Shown piece after piece: positions 24,778-33,058 of a DNA stretch of 44,900 nucleotides. The notes beneath the pieces were generated by a model. That model worked only from the letters and a program-made list of their open reading frames with translations, had not been told where the DNA came from and did not search any database. Location of the stretch: positions 1 through 44,900 of the forward strand of contig JACRPZ010000084.1 of NCBI GenBank assembly GCA_016222905.1. The letters run 5' to 3'. Every line of letters begins with the position of its first letter. The stretch's first letter is position 1. The position numbers and the translations under genes were made by a program. Source of the stretch: Nitrospirota bacterium (lineage in GTDB: Bacteria; Nitrospirota; Thermodesulfovibrionia; UBA6902).

Positions 24778-26627
24778 GATGGAAGCCGATAAAAATCTAT
24801 TATCCAACAGGGCAGGATATGGGTATAGCAAATCTAGGCAAAGATTTCAGCAACTCAGGTAATGTAGTGCGGTTTGTCGCAATATTTTCATTTTTTTTAT
24901 TCTTTTTTATCTCTCTCCTTCGGATGCAGCCGTCAAATGTAGATCTCTGGTGGCATATTGCAACCGGCAAATATATTGTGGAAAATCATTCACTTCCTCA
25001 AAAGGATCCATTCTTATTTACCTCAAGTAATACCCCTTCAGAGAGAAAATCAATTATACTAAAAGGTTACTGGCTCTCACAGGTGTTCTTTTATGAGGTC
25101 TTCAGTATTGGAGACATGAAGGGTATAATTCTTCTCAGAGCGATATTCCTGCTGGGCTTTCTCTATTTTGTCTTTCTTACTATAAAGAAGCAGGGTGTGC
25201 ATGATATAGTCGCGCTTTTAGCAGTTTCCGGGGTCTTCTGGTATACCCTTATCGCTGAAGGGGAAAGACCGCAGCTATTCACATTCTTTATCTTCTCAGT
25301 GATATATTATTTGATAGAGGACTACAGAAGAAACAGATGCTGGAAGGTATATCTCGTGCCTGTCCTGATAATGGTGCTGTCAAATATGCATCCGGGCTAT
25401 ATTATCTGTTTTATCCTCCTCTTGATGTATCTTGCCGGCGAATCAATAAGATACCTCTTTAGAGAGGTGAGAAGGGATAACGCTGTGAAAGGGCTCTTTC
25501 TTATATCGGTACTCTCCTTCCTCTTCTCGTATCTGAACCCCAATCACTGGGATGTCTTAGTGCATCTTGTCTCAACCAGTTTTTTTACAAAGGATACTAT
25601 GAATGTTGTAGAGATGCTGCCCCCCTTTAAGCTTTATTCAATGAAGATGATTCCCGTTGATTACCCGTACATTATCTTCCTTTTTCTTTCACTACTCAGT
25701 CTTCTTTTTATCAGGAAGACAGGGCTTGTCCATATGTTGTTGCTCATCGCATTTACCCTGATAAGCATGTCCGCTTATAGGTTTCTGATGTTCTACCTGT
25801 GTGTATCAGCTCCGGTTGTCGCAAGGGTAAGCGTCTTTGCAAAAGATAAAAACGCATGTGCAAGGCTCGTCGGCTTTCTGAAGGCAAAAGAAGGCTTAGT
25901 CTATATTATTGTTAGCATGACCGGGGTTTTTCTCATTATTACCGCGTCCGTTTCTCTGGCAGGGTTCAGATTTCAAGGGAATGAACTCTTTTTCTTACCG
26001 AAAAACGCTGCGGATTTTCTGAGCAAAGTGGAAATAAAAGGCAACATGTACAATGAGTATGGTTTTGGCGGCTATTTGACTTGGAGGTTATATCCTGAAA
26101 AAATGGCATTTATAGATACCAGATCACTGGAACCTGACGTTACGTATGAATACAGGGGCGTGGCATTTGCAATTGATAGACCATATCTTTCATGGAGAAA
26201 TATTATGAAGAAATACAACATTTCATATGTTGTTACGCTGCCCCTGTGGCAGAACGGGAAGATCATGCCTATAGTGGAGGAACTACTCGACAGCGAGGAT
26301 TGGGCGCTTATCTATACAGACCAGTTGACATTGATATTTGTAAAGAGAGATTCCGGGAACTCTTCTGTTATAAACAGATATGAGAAAGAGAAGGAGAAAG
26401 GGATGAATACAATCATAGCTCAGGCATCGGCATGGGCTATGACACCGAATCAGGTTAATCCAAATTACTTCATAACGCTTGGCAAGGCGTTTTTCAAACT
26501 TGGCAGGTTTACTGATTCAGAAAAGGCCTTTTTGATGGCTTACGACAAGGATTCTGAAAATCCTGAAACAACGGGATGGCTAAAAAAATTAAGAGAAGAT
26601 AAAACGTCTGGGATGAAGGGTAAATAG
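24774..26627 (+). CDS. GT-C-like polytopic membrane protein with C-terminal TPR (copy 2)
   Basis: This 617-residue protein is a tandem paralogue of the preceding gene, aligned from VDLWWHIATGKYIVENHSLP through NEYGFGGYLTWRLYPEKMAFIDTR to a TPR-like C-terminus (GKAFFKLGRFTDSEKAFLMAYDKD). It overlaps copy 1 by four bases (ATGA), so translation is coupled. An internal ATG at 24819 (MGIANLGKD) is an alternative start. About ten transmembrane helices and an extracytoplasmic domain are expected. The Asp in the first loop (D-L-WWH) occupies the position of the catalytic Asp in GT-C enzymes such as PMTs, which is suggestive only. Divergence of the two copies (FIDGR versus FIDTR) may reflect different substrates. 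Confidence 0.85.
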   Translation: MRWKPIKIYYPTGQDMGIANLGKDFSNSGNVVRFVAIFSFFLFFFISLLRMQPSNVDLWWHIATGKYIVENHSLPQKDPFLFTSSNTPSERKSIILKGYWLSQVFFYEVFSIGDMKGIILLRAIFLLGFLYFVFLTIKKQGVHDIVALLAVSGVFWYTLIAEGERPQLFTFFIFSVIYYLIEDYRRNRCWKVYLVPVLIMVLSNMHPGYIICFILLLMYLAGESIRYLFREVRRDNAVKGLFLISVLSFLFSYLNPNHWDVLVHLVSTSFFTKDTMNVVEMLPPFKLYSMKMIPVDYPYIIFLFLSLLSLLFIRKTGLVHMLLLIAFTLISMSAYRFLMFYLCVSAPVVARVSVFAKDKNACARLVGFLKAKEGLVYIIVSMTGVFLIITASVSLAGFRFQGNELFFLPKNAADFLSKVEIKGNMYNEYGFGGYLTWRLYPEKMAFIDTRSLEPDVTYEYRGVAFAIDRPYLSWRNIMKKYNISYVVTLPLWQNGKIMPIVEELLDSEDWALIYTDQLTLIFVKRDSGNSSVINRYEKEKEKGMNTIIAQASAWAMTPNQVNPNYFITLGKAFFKLGRFTDSEKAFLMAYDKDSENPETTGWLKKLREDKTSGMKGK

Positions 26628-26665
26628 CCGATAAGACGAATCAACTTTTTTCCGTGCAACCGCAA

Positions 26666-26966
26666 TTAGTTATGTTCCCTAAATGGAAGGGAGAACGCAT
26701 CACCTCTTGTTTTGGTGGAATTTTCGTAGGATATTTCCATTGCGGTTCTATGATATTCACATCCGGTCACTTCATAGCCCTTTGCGGACAAAAAACAGCT
26801 GACATTGCCGGTGCCGCAGCCGACTTCCAATATCTTTGCAGAAGGGGCAGAAGCGTTTTACCTTGTCATAAATATATCTTCTCCGAACCTTAAACCAGAA
26901 GTTTTCGGTTTCGGCTTTCTTCAGACATTCAAATAAAGCAGGGCAAAAGTATCTCTTTTTTTCGTT
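26666..26966 (-). pseudogene. Frameshifted SAM-dependent methyltransferase remnant
   Basis: On the minus strand one frame encodes YFCPALFECLKKAETENFWF and then KVRRRYIYDKVKRF. A second frame, one base away, continues APSAKILEVGCGTGNVSCFL, SAKGYEVTGCEYHRTAM and RGDAFSLPF, then stops at 26668-26666. Motif I (EVGCGTG) and the FWFxxRR lead-in are typical of class I methyltransferases of the Methyltransf_11/23 type. The frameshift is at about 26843-26855, and the C-terminal half of the domain is absent. It follows the WbqC-like gene and was probably the last member of that operon. Confidence 0.75.
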
Positions 26967-26972
26967 GATAGT

Positions 26973-27710
26973 CTATGCTTCGTCTGCCTGCCTGACCCGT
27001 ATGTTTTCAGGCTGGGGGATAACTTTTTTGCCTGTAATGACCGCATGGGAATCAGTCCCGCAATTAAAGAGGAGGTCTATTATAGAAAGGTGAGAGATGA
27101 ACCCCTGTTTTTTTAACCAGAGTTGATTGTAGTAGGGCGGATGATAGTTATGCCACTCAACAGAGATCCTTTCGGCATTGAAGATCGGTTCTCTCAAATA
27201 TGCCTTTGCCGCGTCTCCTGTTAAATAATGCGTTGCGTTAAGATGTTTGCAGATTGAGAGAACTTTTTCATCTCTTTTGCCGGCTGAGGGGATTTCAGAG
27301 GAAAGAACAATGTTGGTCTCTAAAGACAAAAATTCTTTTGCCTTCAGAATAAAGTCCATATCAACATCAATGAGATATTTGAAATTCTTTGAATAAATCT
27401 TCTCCATCTCTTCTATATAATTTTTAAAGAATCTGCTTTTGCCATACCATGTTTTTAATGCCCGCAAATGTTTTTTTTGCCATAGAGAATTATTATCAAT
27501 AGCTGTATCTTTGATTATTTGTCCGAACTCATGAATAACCGGTATAGTCAACCACTGAATCCCATTGTCGGTCTTTATCCTGTTTCTGTTTCTCCAGTCA
27601 TTTTTTGTAAATTGAACATCATCAAGAATAACAAAAATGTCCGACTTGGACATAAGGTCAAAAAAGCCGAGCCACGGGAGATATCCGGGCTGGAGAATGC
27701 TCACCTTCAT
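26973..27710 (-). CDS. WbqC-like family protein
   Basis: This protein of about 245 residues has the WbqC family pattern: MKVSILQPGYLPWLGFFDLM, FVILDDVQFTKNDWRNRNRI, WLTIPV, and a late TGDAAKAYLREPIF segment. Family members occur in O-antigen and surface-polysaccharide clusters; their biochemical activity is not established (some are annotated as glycine transferases). I chose the ATG at 27710 because it overlaps the upstream methyltransferase stop as ATGA and begins exactly with the conserved core. A frame extension to 27785 is not needed. The neighbours (methyltransferase, radical SAM, GT2) fit a glycan-modification operon. Confidence 0.88.
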   Translation of the reverse strand: MKVSILQPGYLPWLGFFDLMSKSDIFVILDDVQFTKNDWRNRNRIKTDNGIQWLTIPVIHEFGQIIKDTAIDNNSLWQKKHLRALKTWYGKSRFFKNYIEEMEKIYSKNFKYLIDVDMDFILKAKEFLSLETNIVLSSEIPSAGKRDEKVLSICKHLNATHYLTGDAAKAYLREPIFNAERISVEWHNYHPPYYNQLWLKKQGFISHLSIIDLLFNCGTDSHAVITGKKVIPQPENIRVRQADEA

Positions 27711-28486
27711 TTGAGAATTCCTACCGTTATTTCCCATAAGGGATAGGAAGTGACAATGGTCATCTTCCGACCTAATTTTCTGCAAATAAAATCAAAGAGA
27801 ACATCCATAGCGGGATAATACAATTTCGGATCTTTAAAGCTCGGTGAAGGGGTCATGAGATTAAAAAAGATTCCCTTTTCACAGAGGGCAAACATCAGTT
27901 CGACTGTATGGAAGATATGTTTTTCAAAGGTTGAGTCATCAATATGCCCCTTCACATTAAAAATCCCGCTGCTTATGACGACATCATATTTGCTTCCAAA
28001 GCTGAATGACTTGAATTCGCCGACATAGAGGTTATTTTTCAGTTCTGGATATTTTATTGCTGCCTCCGTTACCATTTCATCGACCAAGTCTATCCCGAAG
28101 TAAGCAATATCATTATTCATCTCCGTTGCCTTTAAAAATTCAAAGAAGGCGCCGTATCCGCAACCAACCTCCATAACTGAAAAGGATTTTAAGGAAGGGA
28201 AAGAAAACTGGATTGTATCCATAATATATTTGAAGCGACGGACCTGGGATTCTTTATCTTTCCAGTCTACTCCTTGCGGGGTGTCTCCGAATTGACGGAA
28301 CTTATCTTTAAAATATTTCAAGTAAAATTGATCAACTTCTCCGGCCATCATTTTATCTGGGGACATAAAATTGAAATTCCACCCGCTCAATACTTTGCTC
28401 TTCCGCGAAATATCAAGCTCAATACCGCGAGCAAATTCCTCGTAAAAAGATTTTTTTTGTTTGGTGATGTCCTGAAAATCCTCCAT
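27707..28486 (-). CDS. Class I SAM-dependent methyltransferase
   Basis: This protein of up to 259 residues has motif I FSVMEVGCGYGAFFEFL, a following acidic strand (YFGIDLVDEMV), and motif IV-like YDVVISSGIFNVKG. The 28486 start overlaps the radical SAM gene by 100 bases. Two later starts avoid this: a TTG at 28390 that overlaps the radical SAM stop (TTGA) with GGAAG nine bases upstream, and an ATG at 28366. The target (sugar, lipid or small molecule) is unknown. Its place between a B12-radical SAM enzyme and a WbqC-like protein points to surface-glycan or lipid modification. Confidence 0.82.
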   Translation of the reverse strand: MEDFQDITKQKKSFYEEFARGIELDISRKSKVLSGWNFNFMSPDKMMAGEVDQFYLKYFKDKFRQFGDTPQGVDWKDKESQVRRFKYIMDTIQFSFPSLKSFSVMEVGCGYGAFFEFLKATEMNNDIAYFGIDLVDEMVTEAAIKYPELKNNLYVGEFKSFSFGSKYDVVISSGIFNVKGHIDDSTFEKHIFHTVELMFALCEKGIFFNLMTPSPSFKDPKLYYPAMDVLFDFICRKLGRKMTIVTSYPLWEITVGILK

Positions 28487-29793
28487 ATTCTGTCCGGCCT
28501 TAAATAGAATCTTTTCATGGCCATTTTTTGTAATTGCTTCAGACGAACATCCGGTACAGCGCTAAAATTAGTGGATGTCGAATCATAGCTGAAGGCAAAA
28601 TCATCGTCAAATGACTGTTCTCCCTTCAGGTACCGATCGCCAAAAGGTGTTCCGGGAAAGGTTTTCAATATTGAGAAATTTGCCGTCGCCAATCTTGATT
28701 GTGTCGCATAAATGATAGTTTGCATTATCTCTTCTTCTGTCTCGGTAGGAAATCCCATCATAAAAAAACCGTGTGAACTGATATTTGCGCGGTCAGTTAA
28801 CTCGATCACACTATTCAATCTTTCCAAATTAATGGGTTTGTTCACGATCTTCTGTACCCTTGGCACTGCTGTCTCTATTCCGTAATGGATTCGATAAACG
28901 CCGGCTTGTTTAAAGAGAGTCATGAGTTCTTCGTCAACTAACTCGAACTTTATTCCACTTGGGAACACAAATGACAGGCGATAATTGTTTTGAATTATCC
29001 TCTTCATTATTTCTTTTGCGCGCTGAATATTGAAATTGAAAGTGTCGTCCTCGATCTGTAATTCCTTCACTCCATATCGATTTACCAGCCAGTCAATTTC
29101 TCCCAGCACATTTTCAGCGGAGCGGGCCCTGAATTTGTATCCCATGGCATGGAAGCAGAAATTACACCTGAACGGGCACCCGCGTGAGGTCAGGATTGGC
29201 AGGACCCTGTTATATTTATTGAGATTGCCGTGAAAATGGGGGTTTTTGAAGTAGTCCTCCATTGATAAGAGCTCGTATTCAGGGAACGGGATAGAATCAA
29301 GATCTTTAATCGATTCTCTATCCTGTGTTTCAACAATTTCACCGCCGTTCTTTCGTATAACTAATCCTTTTATGTTTTCAATTTTCTCTGATTTTTCTAT
29401 TGCATGGAGCAGCTCCATGAAGGTTTCTTCGCCCTCGCCTTTTACCACATACTTAACAGGCGTTCTCTTCAGGACCATATTCTTGAAGATAGTGGCATGT
29501 GGTCCGCCTGCAACAATTACGGTCTCTTCGCCCAATGCATCTCTAACGGCATTTGTGACTTGTTTAAATCCGGTCCATTCAATGGACAATCCCGTGATAC
29601 CCACTACATCCGGCCGCCAACTCTTTATTTCAGTAATCTTTCCTTCAATCGGTATTTTGTTCGCACGTAAATCAAGTATCTTAATCTCATAATTTGTGTT
29701 TGCTTTTAAATAAGAGGCCAAATAGAGCAGACCCATCGGGGGATAATTAGTGTTACTTTCTCTGCCGAAGGGCTGTATCAATAAAACTTTCAT
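28387..29793 (-). CDS. B12-binding-domain radical SAM protein (intact paralogue)
   Basis: This 468-residue protein has an N-terminal cobalamin-binding-like Rossmann domain (residues about 1-120, with GITGLSIEW and VAGGPHATIF). A radical SAM TIM barrel follows with the cluster Cys206-x3-Cys210-x2-Cys213 (GCPFRCNFC) and the later GIETAVPRVQKIVNKPIN and FFMMGFPTETEEEI segments. The B12-binding motif DxHxxG is not obvious, as in many class B members that bind cobalamin base-off. Members methylate unreactive carbons or carry out ring rearrangements. It lies between GT2 and methyltransferase genes. It matches the broken copy at 20297-21705 over its full length. Confidence 0.9.
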   Translation of the reverse strand: MKVLLIQPFGRESNTNYPPMGLLYLASYLKANTNYEIKILDLRANKIPIEGKITEIKSWRPDVVGITGLSIEWTGFKQVTNAVRDALGEETVIVAGGPHATIFKNMVLKRTPVKYVVKGEGEETFMELLHAIEKSEKIENIKGLVIRKNGGEIVETQDRESIKDLDSIPFPEYELLSMEDYFKNPHFHGNLNKYNRVLPILTSRGCPFRCNFCFHAMGYKFRARSAENVLGEIDWLVNRYGVKELQIEDDTFNFNIQRAKEIMKRIIQNNYRLSFVFPSGIKFELVDEELMTLFKQAGVYRIHYGIETAVPRVQKIVNKPINLERLNSVIELTDRANISSHGFFMMGFPTETEEEIMQTIIYATQSRLATANFSILKTFPGTPFGDRYLKGEQSFDDDFAFSYDSTSTNFSAVPDVRLKQLQKMAMKRFYLRPDRIWRIFRTSPNKKNLFTRNLLAVLSLIFRGRAKY

Positions 29794-29816
29794 TCAATCT
29801 CCTCGTGTTTAGGATA

Positions 29817-30845
29817 TCATTTTATCCGGCCACAGCAACTCAAAACTCTTTCTCCAGATGGTGTCCTTTCCTTTATCATATACAACGGCCTTGCCTGGAC
29901 TTCCGTAAAAACCCGTCCCAGATACTCACCGATAAGACCAAGGAAGGCGAGCTGGATTCCTCCCATAAACAATATCGCCACCATAGTCGATACCCATCCC
30001 TCTACATACAGATTAAAATAGAATCTTCCTATTATCAGCCACAGCCCGGTGAGAAAAGCCAGCGTCGAAATAGACATCCCAAGAATGCCTGCAAGCTGAA
30101 GGGGGAAATACGAGAATGAAGTGAGGGCGTTAAATGTGAGTCTTATCATCTTCCAGGTACTGTATTTAGACTCACCAGCAAATCTCGGCGCATGTTCAAC
30201 CTGGATCGTGGTCTGATTAAATCCTGTCCACGCAAAGAGGCCGTCAAGAAATCGGTTCCTTTCCTTGATCTTCCTGAAATTAGCCAAATACTTCTTGCTC
30301 ATAATCCTGAGCAGAGACTGATTTTCAGGAATATCGAGCTTCATAAAGGTTTTGAACATAATCCAGAAGAGATAAGAAATAGCCCTTCGGTAGAGGCTGT
30401 CCGATCTTTTCTTCCTTATTCCAATGACTAGGTCATATCCTTCTTTCAATTTACAACACAACTTGGGTATCTCTTCAGGCGGGTCCTGAAGATCACCGTC
30501 CATGAAGACCACCGCTTCCCCCTCCGCATGGTCCATGCCGGCAGAGAGCGCAATGTGATGCCCGAAGTTCCTCGAAAAACTTATCCCCGTTACCCGTGCA
30601 TCCTTTTCGTGTAATTCTTTCGTAAGCTTCCAGGAGCTGTCGGTGCTTCCATCATCTACAAGAATGATCTCATAATTGTCTATGGGGCACCCTTCGTCAG
30701 CGCATAATTTTTCTAATACGCCAGTCAACCGTCTATAAAGTTCAGGGATATTTTCCTCTTCATTATATAAGGGGATGACCACTGAAAACAGAGGGCGGGA
30801 ATTTTGCGTATTTATTTCTTCCGGGTTAAGACTTTTAGTATCCAA
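29817..30845 (-). CDS. Family 2 glycosyltransferase, GtrB/ArnC/DPM1-like, with two TM helices
   Basis: This 342-residue protein has a GT-A domain: FSVVIPLYNEEENIPELYRRL, VDDGSTDSSW, SRNFGHHIALSAGMDHA, and VVFMDGDLQDPPEEIP with its DxD-like metal site. Two C-terminal transmembrane helices (about residues 238-262 and 273-300) are typical of polyprenyl-phosphate sugar synthases. Such enzymes load a sugar from an NDP donor onto undecaprenyl phosphate, creating donors for GT-C enzymes, of which two lie nearby. The start is TTG at 30845 with no clear ribosome binding site. It is divergent from the aminotransferase gene. Confidence 0.92.
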   Translation of the reverse strand: MDTKSLNPEEINTQNSRPLFSVVIPLYNEEENIPELYRRLTGVLEKLCADEGCPIDNYEIILVDDGSTDSSWKLTKELHEKDARVTGISFSRNFGHHIALSAGMDHAEGEAVVFMDGDLQDPPEEIPKLCCKLKEGYDLVIGIRKKRSDSLYRRAISYLFWIMFKTFMKLDIPENQSLLRIMSKKYLANFRKIKERNRFLDGLFAWTGFNQTTIQVEHAPRFAGESKYSTWKMIRLTFNALTSFSYFPLQLAGILGMSISTLAFLTGLWLIIGRFYFNLYVEGWVSTMVAILFMGGIQLAFLGLIGEYLGRVFTEVQARPLYMIKERTPSGERVLSCCGRIK

Positions 30846-30888
30846 GATTCTTTAATAGTACAATAATGTAATTTTTCTGTAAAGATTT

Positions 30889-30894
30889 TATAAT
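30889..30894 (+). promoter_or_regulatory. -10 box giving a near-leaderless aminotransferase transcript
   Basis: TATAAT at 30889-30894 ends seven bases before the ATG at 30902, so transcription would begin at or next to the start codon. No Shine-Dalgarno is visible before this ATG, which agrees with leaderless translation. The -35 region is weak. Confidence 0.4.
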
Positions 30895-30901
30895 ATTCCG
30901 A

Positions 30902-32026
30902 ATGAAAAAGATAGAGTTCTTTAAACATTCTATTGACGATAAAGATATTGAACGGGTGAACACTGTCCTGAGGTCAATATTTTTAACCACCGGAAAAGAA
31001 GTTGAGGAGTTTGAGCAAAAATTTTCAAACTACGTCGGCATAGAGTACACAGTAGGGCTTACAAGCTGTACAGCCGCCCTTCATCTGAGTCTTATTGCGC
31101 TTGGCATCGGTCAGGGAGATGAGGTTATAACAACCCCCATGAGTTTCTGCGCAACTGCAAATGCTATTATTCAAGCGGGGGCTAAACCCGTCTTTGTAGA
31201 TGTGGAAGAGGAAACAGGCAATTTAAACGGAGAACTTATTGAATCCAGTATAACTAATAAAACAAAAGCTATTATGCCTGTACATCTCTACGGACAGATG
31301 TGTGATATGGCCTTGATTGCCAGGATTGCAAAAAAATATAATCTGAAAATCATAGAGGACGCTGCGCACGCTATTGAGGCGTCTCGTGATAGTATAAAAG
31401 TCGGTCATTTATCAGACACAGTATGTTTCAGTTTTTATCCTACCAAGAATATAACATCCGGCGAAGGCGGTGCAGTCTGTATAGACAAAGAAAAATTAGC
31501 AAAGCATTTGAAGATGCTGAGAGTTCACGGAATTGATTCAGAGGCGTCGGACAGATATACTAAACGTTATCGGCACTGGGACATGCCGATCTTCGGCTGG
31601 AAATACAATATGGATAATATACAGGCCGCGCTTTTAATCGGACAGCTCGGGCGCATCGAGGAACTCTGGCAGAATCGGGACACGCTGTGGAAGATATATG
31701 AAGAGGCGCTGTCTCATCTGAAAGGCATCAGTCTTTTAAAGACCCTTCCTAATGTTAAACACGCGAGGCATCTTTTTACCGTTTTGACACCTGCGGGCAA
31801 AAGGGACTCGCTTCTTTTTACAATTCAAGACAGGCATGTGGGGGTAGCTGTGAATTACCGGCCCATTCATCTGCTAAAATATTACAGAAAGACATTCGGC
31901 TATAAAAAGGGGGACTTTCCTGTAGCTGAAGAAATAGGGAAACGCACTTTATCACTGCCACTGTATCCTTCTTTAAAGGAAAAAGAAGCAAGATATGTTG
32001 TGCAGATATTGAAAGAGGTATTATAA
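30902..32026 (+). CDS. DegT/DnrJ/EryC1/StrS-family sugar aminotransferase
   Basis: This 374-residue PLP-dependent protein shows SCTAALHLSLIALGIGQGDEVITTP (cofactor phosphate site), the PLP-pyridine Asp153 in IIEDAAHAIEA, and the Schiff-base Lys182 in FSFYPTKNITSGEGGAV. These enzymes aminate 4-keto (or 3-keto) nucleotide sugars. It lies two bases before an SDR sugar epimerase/dehydratase gene, so the pair probably produces an amino-deoxy sugar nucleotide. The start has no Shine-Dalgarno and a TATAAT lies just upstream. Confidence 0.93.
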   Translation: MKKIEFFKHSIDDKDIERVNTVLRSIFLTTGKEVEEFEQKFSNYVGIEYTVGLTSCTAALHLSLIALGIGQGDEVITTPMSFCATANAIIQAGAKPVFVDVEEETGNLNGELIESSITNKTKAIMPVHLYGQMCDMALIARIAKKYNLKIIEDAAHAIEASRDSIKVGHLSDTVCFSFYPTKNITSGEGGAVCIDKEKLAKHLKMLRVHGIDSEASDRYTKRYRHWDMPIFGWKYNMDNIQAALLIGQLGRIEELWQNRDTLWKIYEEALSHLKGISLLKTLPNVKHARHLFTVLTPAGKRDSLLFTIQDRHVGVAVNYRPIHLLKYYRKTFGYKKGDFPVAEEIGKRTLSLPLYPSLKEKEARYVVQILKEVL

Positions 32027-32027
32027 G

Positions 32028-33053
32028 ATGAAAACAGTTCTTGTTACAGGCGGAGCGGGTTTTATCGGCAGCAACTTTGTCGAGTTTATCTTCAGGAAAT
32101 ATCAGAATTATAAAATACTTGTCCTTGATGCGCTTACTTATGCCGGCAGCATCGAGAATATTCCGGTATATATCAGAGATTCCGACAGGTTCGAGTTCTG
32201 GTACGGCGAAGTCAACAACCTCGATATTGTCAGCGACCTCGTCAGTAAATCAGATATAGTTGTGCACTTTGCCGCAGAGACACATGTAGCCCGCTCTCTT
32301 TATTCGCACAGGTCATTTTTTATAACCGATGTCTTGGGTACCCAGTCTGTTACAAATGCCGTTCTGAAATACTCTGACAGGATAGAAAGGTTCATACATA
32401 TATCCACTTCAGAAGTCTACGGCACTGCTGCCTATGAGCCTATGAATGAAGAGCATCCCCTGTCCCCCACAAGCCCCTATGCGGCGGCAAAGGCAGGGGC
32501 GGACAGGCTCGTATATTCTTATATAGCGGCATACGGTATCCCTGCGGTTATAATAAGACCTTTTAATAATTACGGTCGAAGACAGCATCTTGAAAAGCTT
32601 ATCCCGCGTTTTATCACAAGCTGCATACTTGGCGAACCTCTTACAATACATGGCGACGGCTCTGCTTACAGAGATTGGGTTCATACGGAGGATACAGCAA
32701 GGGCTGTTGATCTTGCCATTCACTGCCCGTTAGATAAAGTAGGGGGAGAGTGTTTTAATATCGGGACAGGCAAACAATTCAGTGTCATAGAAATAGCAAA
32801 GAATATCTCATCTAAATTCGGGGTTGAAGAAAACTTTGATTTCATTCCTGAGAGATATGGTCAGGTTCAGCAGCATATTTCTTCAACAGAAAAGGCAGAG
32901 AAGGTGCTCGGCTTTAAAACATCCATATCCTTTGAAGAAGGTTTAGAAAAAACCATACAGTGGTATAAAGAAAACAGGCCCCTTTGGGAAAAGCAGATAC
33001 CCTTGCGCAGAGTGCCGGTTAAGAGACGGGATGGGTCTGTAATATGGTATTAG
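32028..33053 (+). CDS. NAD-dependent sugar epimerase/dehydratase (RmlB/GDP-mannose dehydratase-like SDR)
   Basis: This 341-residue extended SDR has TGGAGFIGSN (GxxGxxG at residues 8-14), Asp34 for NAD, and the active-site pair Tyr151/Lys155 (SPYAAAKAGAD). The DALTYAGSIENIP segment is RmlB-like, but the dehydratase triad reads Thr127-Ser128-Glu129 (STSEVYG) where RmlB has TDE. That resembles GDP-mannose/UDP-sugar enzymes and makes a plain RmlB call unsafe. It lies directly after the aminotransferase gene (ATG two bases after the stop). It converges on the ABC permease gene with five bases between the stops. Confidence 0.9.
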   Translation: MKTVLVTGGAGFIGSNFVEFIFRKYQNYKILVLDALTYAGSIENIPVYIRDSDRFEFWYGEVNNLDIVSDLVSKSDIVVHFAAETHVARSLYSHRSFFITDVLGTQSVTNAVLKYSDRIERFIHISTSEVYGTAAYEPMNEEHPLSPTSPYAAAKAGADRLVYSYIAAYGIPAVIIRPFNNYGRRQHLEKLIPRFITSCILGEPLTIHGDGSAYRDWVHTEDTARAVDLAIHCPLDKVGGECFNIGTGKQFSVIEIAKNISSKFGVEENFDFIPERYGQVQQHISSTEKAEKVLGFKTSISFEEGLEKTIQWYKENRPLWEKQIPLRRVPVKRRDGSVIWY

Positions 33054-33058
33054 ATGCT

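Noticed and set aside
26654-26893. 79-codon plus-strand frame in the gap after the GT-C genes
   Set aside because: It is the antisense of a methyltransferase remnant whose motif I is readable on the minus strand.
32028-33053. Firm call of RmlB (dTDP-glucose 4,6-dehydratase)
   Set aside because: The dehydratase Asp of the TDE motif is Ser here, so only the broader SDR sugar-nucleotide class is supported.
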